Source: Podarcis raffonei (Eukaryota > Chordata > Lepidosauria > Squamata > Lacertidae). Taken from it: a stretch of 64,000 bases of DNA. Position 1 is the stretch's first letter. Every line of letters starts with the position of its first letter. The stretch lies in assembly GCF_027172205.1 (NCBI RefSeq), contig NC_070614.1, positions 42,523,001 through 42,587,000 on the forward strand. The letters run 5' to 3'. A program made the position numbers and the translations under genes. Shown in pieces: positions 42,403 through 52,246 of the stretch. Below the pieces are notes generated by a model. That model worked only from the letters and a program-made list of their open reading frames with translations, was not told where the DNA came from and made no database searches.

Positions 42403-43135
42403 GGGGCTATTCATTGTGTCCTCCACCTTTAGTTCATAGTGTTTATGTGGCTTCTGAAACACCACTGGGATGAGGAGAAGCAGCAGCAGTGATTATGATT
42501 AATTTGATAATCAAATGGGAGATAATGATCAGTTCTGAATTGTAGGTTTTCTATCCGATTTCAAAAGAAAATCATTTTTACCTTATCATAGCCAAAGTCT
42601 CAGCTGGTCTTACTCAGTAGGGAGGAAAAGTTATACTGGGTCTTAGCAGGATTTCCAAGGAAGAAGAGGGTGGACTAAACATCTCCTGTCAACAGTCTGT
42701 CAACAGAGATAATGATGTGGTAGCCAAGCCATCTTGGTTATCACATTCTCCCTGGGGAAAAAGAGAATGGGCTATTCACTGTGTCCTCCAGTCTTAGTTC
42801 ATAGTGTGCATGTGGATTCTGAAACTCCCCTGGGATGAGGAGAAGCAGCAGAAGTGACTATTAATAAGATGAGAGATAATTATCAGTTCTGAGTTGCAGG
42901 TTTACTACCAGATTGCAATGGAAAATCATGTTTACCTTATCATAGCCAAAGTCTCACCTGGTCTTAGTTAGTAGGGAAGAAAGGTTATACTGGGTCTTAG
43001 CAGGAGTTCCAAGGAAGAAGAGGGTGGACTAAACATCTCCTGCTAACAGTCTGTCAACAGAGATAATGATGAGCCAAAGTCTCAGCTGGTTTTGCTTAGT
43101 AGGGAGAGTTATAATGGGTCTTTGCAAAGGCGGGG
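42403..43135. repeat. Tandem repeat array in the 5' flank of V2R-3
   Basis: Two units of about 300 bases (42403-42717, 42769-43071) each start near GGGCTATTCA and end near CAGAGATAATGATG. A partial third unit begins at about 43072 with AGCCAAAGTCTCAGCTGG. The same region is single-copy upstream of V2R-1 and V2R-2. It lies 130-860 bases upstream of the V2R-3 ATG, so it may alter promoter content. Confidence 0.75.
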
Positions 43136-43540
43136 GAAAGTAGAAAAATGAAGTCAATCTAAAATCTGAGTTCATAAAAAGAAAATATATCGCTATATAT
43201 TTTGTAACTATTTTGTAGGCAATTGTTCTTATATGTGGAATAATCTTTGCACAACTTAAATTCAGATATAGCTTTATTTAAGATAGGAATCCATTTTTGG
43301 GGATTAATCAAAGTTTTCCAATATTCATTTTCAGGTACAGATGTCTACAGTAAGGCCCTCAAAAAAGGAAACTCCCCAATATGAACAGAAGTGTCATTGT
43401 GGACTTCTGGAAAGTTTCAGCCTCTTGGATGTTTGGAGATTGTAGGACACATTTTGTCTATTTGGCTGACAAACGGACACAACATTGACACAAAATTAAA
43501 CCTCCAGTTCACCACCATAATTTATAGAGCTCTTATCTAA

Positions 43541-43590
43541 TTCCTTCCTTCCTTCCTTCCTTCCTTCCTTCCTTCCTTCCTTCCTTCCTT
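43541..43590 (+). repeat. (TTCC)n microsatellite
   Basis: About twelve copies of a TTCC tetranucleotide lie between V2R-3 and V2R-4. Confidence 0.95.
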
Positions 43591-43799
43591 GCCATCTTCC
43601 ATGTTACAAAGCTATTGTTGTCACTCTAAATAAAGAAACCAGACCACGTCTGATGGGGTATACCTGCTTGCTTGAGTGAACAAAGGTTTCAGAAAGTGCA
43701 ATCTTTGTTCTCTATTTAAGAGATAGGCTAACAGATAATGAGTGATGTCTTCCCCCAAAGGTTAACCACAAATACAAAGTCTGTCTGCAAATGATACCT

Positions 43800-44820
43800 T
43801 GTTATAGTGGCCTCCCAAGATTGCAGTGGGCATCAGATGAAAAGCAGCTCAATAAGGGAGCTCAGAAGCTCAGAAGAGTTTGGTGTGAGAACTAGTTGCG
43901 TGATTAGACCTTTAAACCTCCCCCTCAAAATTTGGTTTTGTTTTTGGCAGAATTTAAGCCACAACTTTATTGATTACAGGAAGTGCATAGGCTCTGGTTC
44001 GACTAGCTCCCTGCACCGTTGCAGGTAGCGCTAACCCAGGGCACCAGCATAGGTCAGCCTAGGGTAAACACCTGGATAGGTGGAAAGCCAGGAACAGGCT
44101 ATGTCCACCACCCAGATGTCCCCCTCGACTCTGGCACAGGAACAATCCCCTCACACGGTTGACCAAACCATTGAGTCCCTGGATTCCTTTAATGGAATAC
44201 CCCTCACATAGGGATGGTGAGAGCGCTCCCCCATCCCTATCACCTGAACCAGAGCCTATCCGCCACACGAGCACCACACTCGCCACCAACCACTCACACC
44301 TGTAACCAATCCCTTAACCCCGCTGACATGGAAGTCAGTCATAAATCATTCCCCAACAGACAGATAAACTCCATCAAGCCTGTAAAGGGATGCATCACGG
44401 AAGATAATGCCTGGGTGACGGCTCACCGTCCCTGCCCAAGGCCAGAACCTTCTTGGCCACCATGCTCTGGGCGCTCATCTGGGCCCTATCGTTGGCAGCT
44501 GGGCATTGGCTACCTCACCACACATGTCATTGCCACCAGTGACCCAATTTTGAGTCCAGAAAGAGCTGCCTTCAACTCTTCATAGTCCTCCTGCATGCAG
44601 GATCACATTCTCAGCCGGGGCCTTCGGGCAATTTCACCCAGCTGCACCACCACCTCCTTGGGCATGCCTCCACAGACACCTTCGCCCACACTGCTTGGGA
44701 GAAGCCCCTCCAAAGGCATTCCTTGTCTGGATATCCAGGATATGCGCATGTGGTCAATGACATGTTTAAAGACTGATCACTCACGTATTCACACACACTC
44801 CAACATGAAATGGACACTTT
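43800..44820 (-). repeat. Unassigned retroelement-like remnant
   Basis: This region is GC-richer than its surroundings. On the minus strand it ends with CAATAAAGTTGTGGCTTAAA near 43960, much like AATAAAGTTGTGGCC at 25738 in the insert of V2R-2. Several short open frames have no family I recognise. I infer a decayed retroelement but cannot name it. Confidence 0.35.
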
Positions 44821-45440
44821 AGCTGAAGCTCAGAATGATTCAGAAGTGACCAGTGCAATTTTTGTTGTTGTTGCTAATAATAACTCTACATGCATACACA
44901 GAGAAGGGACTGGGTTCACAACTAAGCACTTTTCTTCATTAACAAATACACTATGAAAAACTAGTAAAAGACAACAGAACAGTAAATTCAATGTAACCTT
45001 GATACTAAGTGAAACATAACTGCTGGTTCACATAAAGACAAATTTAAATATATAACCAGGTCTTAATGATGACAACACTAATAACATCTTCCATACCATA
45101 TTCAATCACATTCTTCCTTTGTCAGAGTAGTTTAGTTTAGGGCTCATCAGTTTAGGGCTCATCAACAATGAGGTCTATATTAGGCGTGTAGGTGGAGATA
45201 TTACAAGCTGGGAACAAACTTTAGAAAACTTGGGACTCAGCTTCTAATGACTTGCTGTTTTCAGAGATGGGAGAATTTATGATTCTAGACAGGTTCCAGG
45301 TTACCCCACCATCTCAACTAATTAAGTTCACCTTGATGATATTCTGGAAGGGATCCTATCTAATTGCTAACTGGATACACTGGAAAATGAGGAGGTTTAA
45401 TCAGTGGTAAATTTAACTAGACTAGGTGGACACCAGTTCT
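44821..45440. other. Intergenic, 3' flank of V2R-4
   Basis: AT-rich sequence without a recognisable gene or repeat, apart from a short duplicated AGTTTAGGGCTCATCA at about 45136-45165. Confidence 0.55.
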
Positions 45441-46342
45441 TTAGTACTTTCTTCTTATTAGCTGCACCCTGCTGTTCAAGTCAGGTCTCAGCAAAATAGC
45501 ATAACATTTTGGCAAAAAGATGCAGCCAAGTAACCCAAAACTGGAGGACAAGATAGAGAAAATCTCCACAGCCACCATGTATTTCCCCTTGGTGCTCATG
45601 TAGGTTGGAACAAAGGACAACCACACACTGCAAAAGACCAACATGCTGAAGGTGATAAACTTGGCTTCATTGAAACTGTCTGGCAATTTCCTAGCTAGGA
45701 AAGCCACAGTGAAGCTGACAAGGGCCAGCATTCCCATGAAGCCTAGGACACAGTAGAACATGGTGACTGATCCTTCATTACATTCCAATACAATTTCTTC
45801 AGCCATTGAATGGATGTCAAAGTGCAGGAATGGAGGAGAAGTTGCCACCCACCCAGTACAAATTGTGGCTTGGATAAGGGAGCAGGAAAACACAATAGAA
45901 TTTGACAACCTTTTCCCTACCCATTTCCTTATCCTTGACCCTGGCTTGGTGGCCATGAAAGCTAGAACCACAGTGGTGGTTTTGGCTAATATGCAAGAAA
46001 CTGCCACTGAGAAGATCATGCCAAAAGTGGTTTGTCGAAGGAGGCATGTCACTTTATGAGGTTTGCCAATGAATAGCAGAGCACAGAGGAAAGAGAGAAT
46101 GAGGGAGATGAGGAGAGCATAGGATAGGCTCCTGTTGTTGGCTTTAACTACGGGAGTCTCCTTGTTCTTCACAAAGATGCAAAACACAAAAGCTGTGATA
46201 AAAGCAAATAATAGAGCAAAAGTGGCCAAAATGACCCCCAAATAGTCTCCATAGGACAAGAAAGTTATTTGCTTCGGAAGGCATCCATCCTGTTCATTGT
46301 TTGGATACTGATCTCCTGGGCATTCAAAACAGTCATCCATGT
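45441..46342 (-). CDS. V2R-4 exon 6 (seven-transmembrane exon)
   Basis: It starts [20 protein letters not shown] after the acceptor and has seven helices. [20 protein letters not shown] and [14 protein letters not shown] precede the end QLIRRKY, shorter than in V2R-1/2/3. It is open. Confidence 0.95.
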
Positions 46343-49300
46343 CTGAAAAATAAAAGGTAGCATGAACACTGTGTACTATGCTGTGTACTCTGTAATCAAA
46401 CAGGACTATATTTATAAAAGGAACTTTAAATATGTATCTCCTGCCAATGTCAGAAAGACTGATCAGTAATTACTTGCACAAGAAACCATATATGGCCAGC
46501 TAAGTAATGTAGGTATTGGACCCAATATGAAGAAACCTATGTCTAGCAATGAAGACATTTTCTGTCCCTGGATGCCACCAAGCAGGAGTTCTCGCATCCT
46601 CCACAATGTCTGTATTTGCTAAAATTCCTCCTCAAAGCCCTGTTCTGCTACAACTTGAAATTAGGTGCTATGCTCAAGAACACATATGTCTCAGTAGTGT
46701 TGAGGTGCCAGTCGACTTGTGCTGATTTGATTAACTAGCAAACCCAGGCACTTTTAATGAGGTTCGTTGTGTGTAAGCTTGTGATTGGGCTGGCTGGTCA
46801 CCAGACTTTTACAGTTTGTTAAAAGACCCTATTAGTTCAATGTGCCTGGGTATGATGCCACACCTCCCAATAGAATGTTGTTATGCTCTTCTGCTGTGCA
46901 TACCAATCTGGTGAGCGTTCCAGTTGGAGAATAGCCTCTACCAAAGGTGCCATGGACTTTGAAGAAGCACAAACTCAGGGCAAAAGGGAGAAACAAGCTA
47001 AGGGGAAGGCACATTTGGCAAATCCTCACCGTGATCAACCTATGTCCCCACTGTGGAAGGATGTGCAAATCCAGAGTTGGCCTCCACAGTCACTTATGGA
47101 TACACTGTTAAGACTGTATTCATGGAAGACACTCTTACTCAGCTCCGAATGATTGCCAAAGGGAGAAAAAAGAGTGGTGCTTTGGAGTGGTACTGATCCA
47201 TCCAGGGATGATGCAAGGCCATCCTGAGCTGCAGCCAGGTCCTGAACCAAATCAATAGCTTTGCACTATGCTTAATCAGAAAGGGACGTGGGTGGCGCTG
47301 TGGGTTAAACCACAGAGCCTAGGGCTTGCCGATCAGAAGGTTGGCGGTTCGAATCTCCGCGACGGGGTGAGCTCCCGTTGCTCGGTCCCTGCTCCTGCCA
47401 ACCTAGGAGTTTGAAAGCACGTCAAAGTGCAACAAGATAAATAGGTACCGCTCTGGTGGGAAGGTAAACAGCGTTTCTGTGCGCTGCTCTGGTTCGCTAG
47501 AAGCGGCTTAGTCATGCTGGCCACATGACCCGGAAGCTGTACGCCGGCTCCCTCGGCCAATAAAGCAAGATGAGCGTCGCAACCCCAGAGTCGGCCACGA
47601 CTGGACCTAATGGCCAGGGGTCCCTTTACCTTTACCTTATGCTTAATCAGGGTTTTAAACCCTGATTAAGCATGTGTTAGGTAGGTCGGAATTAGGGTTT
47701 AAAACCTGGATTAAATAAGCAGTTGGGGGCTTCCCCACTCTCCTTGTGACCTGACTAAAGTCTTTTGACAGCACTGCCCTAATATACAATGCATGTTGCC
47801 TGTTATAGTTTGTGAATAAGGTATGCAACACTTCTTACCCTTCTTGTTTGATATCTTCCCTTCTGTGCATGGGAGGCAATCATAGCAGCAAAATGGCTTT
47901 CCTTCCTTTTTAGCCCTTCTATAGCCTACATGGCAATTCTCATTACACACAGAGAGGGGTTGTGCCTGTCCATAAATAAGAGAAGAGAACCGTTTGGGAG
48001 TTTTATGTCACTGGGCCATCTAAAAAATTGATATTCAAGAAATAGTTTAATGCTAGTGTGACTCAATGACATTCTTTACAGAGAATGTGTTGGGTTGTGT
48101 CCAATGCTTGTCATCCTTAGAGTAGACACATCGAGTTAGTGGACATGACTAACTTAATTTAGTTAATTTTCATGGGTCTACTTTGAATAGAACTTAATTG
48201 GCTACAACCTCCTCCCCCATTTTACAACTACTACTTCTTCATGATAAAGATGCCGAAAAATATATCGACTGCTTCAAAACTTAATCCAGTTGATTATCAA
48301 TTTTAAACACATTCAAGTGTTGTTTGACATAATTTTGAAATCTGACAGTGTTATTTCCTATTTTGCTTCTTTTTGTCTTAAAATGTAGCTTTTTTTCCTG
48401 CAATGCACATAGAACCTGGATAACTGAGGTTCTACAAGATGGGGAATCAGTAAACATTATCTCTCTCTTTTTTATATATAAAAAAAGCAAATCTGTTTGG
48501 CTTCATTGAATATAAGGGAAGTGTGTGGTCTCATCAGACTGTGCACTTAACAGGGTGCCAGCCACAGAAAACATTATCATTTTTTGTTGTTGTTTAGTCA
48601 TTTAGTCATGTCCAACTCTTCGTGACCCCATGGACCAGAGGACACCAGGCATTTCTGTCTTCCATTGCCTCCCGCAGTTTGGTCAAACTCATGCTGGTAG
48701 CTTTGAGAACACTGTCCAACCATCTCGTCCTCTGTCGTCCCCTTCTCCTTGTGCCCTCCAATTTTATCAATTTTATGACTGACTTTTTAAAGTCAATTGA
48801 AGTTGCATGGGGGGGATGTTCTGGACTGGGACTATGACAATTTAATTCTTTCCCCTGGACTGCAGTGGCAATTCAGATCAAGTTCCCACATTGGACATAA
48901 AGATGGATTATTGATACTGCAGGAGGGTTTAAAGGATTAGATGACTGAAGGATTAAAGACTCTACCCCCTTATACCATGGTCTAGATCACTATTGTTATA
49001 CTTCACAATGGGCATCTTTTCTAGTTTAGTCCTCTCTCTCACACACATAAGGTGTTTTTAGTCCAGTGTCAGTTCTCTTATGCTTCCCAGAAGTTATAGC
49101 CAAATGACTTGTTGGGCGAGTCAGAGCCACGATGCTAACTTCCCAGTGGGTGGGTCACTGTTGCTTACCAGGAGGTGGAGGAACATTCAATTTGAGAATG
49201 TTGCCTTATACTGAGTCAGATCATTGGTACATCTAGATTGGTACAATTTACTTGGGAAGACAGGCAAACTAATACCAGTGTACTGGAAGAAGCAAAGATC

Positions 49301-52201
49301 ACCAGTGTCAAAGCAATGATTCTTCAACATCAGTTTTGTTGGACTGGTCATGTGTGGATGCCTGATTATCATCTTCCAAAGCAACTACTCTATTCTGAAC
49401 TTAAAAATGGTAAGTGTAATGCTGATGGTCAACAAAAGAGGTTTAAAGACTCTCTCAAGGCCAATCTTTAAAAATGTAGCATAAACACCAACAACTGGGA
49501 AACACTGGCCTGCGAGTGCTCCAACTGGAGAACAGCCTTTACCAAAGGTGTCATGGGAAGATGCTTGAACTCTGGACAAAAGGGAGAAATGTGCTAAGAG
49601 GAAGGCATGCTTGGGAAACCCTCACCGTGATCAACTCCCACGTGGAAATCTATGTCCCCACTGTGGAAGGGCGTGAGGATCCAGAATTGGCCTCCACAGT
49701 CACTTCTGGACTCACTGTTAAAACTGTGTTTATGGAAGACAATCTTAGTTGGCTATGAGTGATCGCCAAAGAAGAAGAAGAAGATGAAGACATCTAGATC
49801 TGTATTGTCTGCACTTATGGCAACAACTCTGCAAAATTTCAGGTAGAGTTCCTTCTGTACTTGACCTGGATATGCTGCGGATTGAACCTGGGTCCTTCTG
49901 CATGTGTAGCAAATGCTCTACTGCTAAACTACAGTTCACTCCAGACAAAACCGTGGAGTGACGTGAGCGGTGCAAATATAGCAGTGGAGCCAATCCAGTG
50001 CTTTTGATAATGCAGCTGACCCTGCCTCTCTCCATCCAGATAAGGAACAGCAAACCACCTTCTGAGAAGCTAGGATAGCAGCTTGGTCCCACCTGGAGAG
50101 CTGCTTCTGGTTATAGCTCCTTAAATATATTATTTAGATCAGTGCAATAATATCATACCTTCCCTGTCACATCTAGTTTTACCTAGAGGAATGTATTTCA
50201 ACGTATCACAGTGAATCAATTTTTCAGCATGGAGGAAAAGTCTGGAGACAACCAGAAATTGACCTTACCTGGTTGAACATGCTGGGCCATACAATGACAT
50301 AATCATGAATGTTGAACCTGTTGTCTGGGGTAATCTGTGGGTGCATTGTACCAACTTTGACTCTAAGAAATGATTGATTTGGGAATGTGACCCAGTTGAT
50401 AATATCAAAGCCATCTGCTAGTTCACCATTTTGGTCAAAGGAAAACTCTTCCCCAGCACCATTGTTAAATGAGGCACCTCTCAGTAAGTGGTGGAGCTAA
50501 ATTGAAAGACGGAATTCATGAGGATGCATGAACATACATAAATAAACAGTCGGGTGATATGTTTCACACTGAGTAATTGTCCCTTTAAATTTATTCATGG
50601 AGAAGAATCTTAGTAAATGTAAAAATAGTCATGTTTGTTTGTTTGTTTGTTTGTTGCATACTATTTTTGATTTCAACCTAGCCAGTCAGTGCAGGACACC
50701 CAATGCAGATTACATAATACAAAGTCATAAAACGAACCGACGTAAAATAAATCTATAACAACAACCACCAGAGATGAAAGAATTGCACCCCAAAATAGGA
50801 AACCCAGTATGGAACACATAAGCATAAGGCATAAAAGAATATTCTAGATGGATCATGCCATACAGTAACAAATCATTCTTCTTCTTCTTAAAATTAAAAG
50901 TTTTACAAATCCTTGCTCTCAAAAGAAACCAGGGTAGGGGAAAAACCAAAGAGGTAAGAAAAAATACAATTAAAAAGAAAATAAAGTCATATTTAAAATA
51001 TTTTAAAACAATTCAGATTTAAAATAATAATAACATCTATTTATAAACAAAACCAGCCACATATCCTCACAGCTAATAATATCAAGGCTGCTGTGAACAG
51101 TAAATTTCAGCCATCAAATGCCTGGGTGAGCAGGATTTTTCTTTTAATTTGCCCTGAATGTTAATAATGAGGGAGAGATTACCTGCCATGGCTCTTGATA
51201 TAGAATCTCCCATTTCTCATCACCGATCATTGCTCTGTGTTTGGATGAATGGGTGGAATGCAAAGCATGTGCGACTGCATATAGAGCATTGTAGATGCTG
51301 TAACTATGGGCAGTCATGCTCATTTCAAAAACAGATCCAGGAAGAGTCTCCAGCTTCTCTTTGCCAGTGCAGGTTTCCCCATGTTCCTCATCTAAATATC
51401 TCTGGGGAAAAGAACAGAAAAATGCCTCTTCCCAGAAGACCCTGATAAAGCCATCTTCTTTTTCTGTAATGGGGTTTCTCCTCTGAAGAAATTTCTGGAA
51501 TGCTAGAAGATCCCTTGAGTGAATTGCAAAGGACAGAGCACCATGTAGTAAATTTATGTCCCGATCCCTTTGGAAAGAGAACGAAGTGAAATCCATCTGG
51601 GCTGTCATAATCCAGACTTTTGCCTTGAATTGCACTTGTATGCCCTCGATTTCTGCAAGCGCAGGCATCATTCTCATTGCCATAATGGCATGAACTTCAC
51701 CATCTACAACCACAACATTCACAGTGCTCCCCAGAACAACACTGATAACTTCAGAACCCTCATCCACCATCTCAGAGAAGTGAGCAGAAAATGTAAGTTT
51801 GGGGAATCTTTCTATAAAGTCAAAGCAGATACCTCTTTCGGCAAACATGGGGAGAATGTTTTGGACAAATCTCTCTGAGCTGTCGTCGTCTTGCGAAATC
51901 AGCCCAATCCACATCCAGCTGAAATGTAGCAGTAACTGGAGAATACCCTGATACTGAAGAGCCACAACAGGAAACATTCGATGGAAGAAGATGTTTTGAG
52001 CTTTGTTATTCATCACAGGAGAAGAGCCATAGAGGAGCTTAAGGTGCAGTTTTTTTTGAAAAAAGGAAGGAAGGAAGGAAGGAAGGAAGGAAGGAAGGAA
52101 GGAAGGAAGAGTTGATGTGAAGCAAACACTAAATAAAATTGAATCCAGATTTCAATTAGCTTCGATTCTTGTTAACCAACGGGATTAAACAATTATTTAT
52201 A

Positions 52202-52246
<45 letters not shown>

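Noticed and set aside
42403-43135. Possible CRISPR-like array
   Set aside because: The repeats are long diverged tandem units in a vertebrate gene flank, without regular spacers.
44214-44585. Open frame of 123 codons
   Set aside because: No recognisable domain, unusual composition, and it lies in repeat-like DNA.
49238-49471. Frame resembling proteins labelled craniofacial development protein 2-like
   Set aside because: That label is a database artefact of LINE-encoded proteins; target duplications and a tail prove a LINE insertion.
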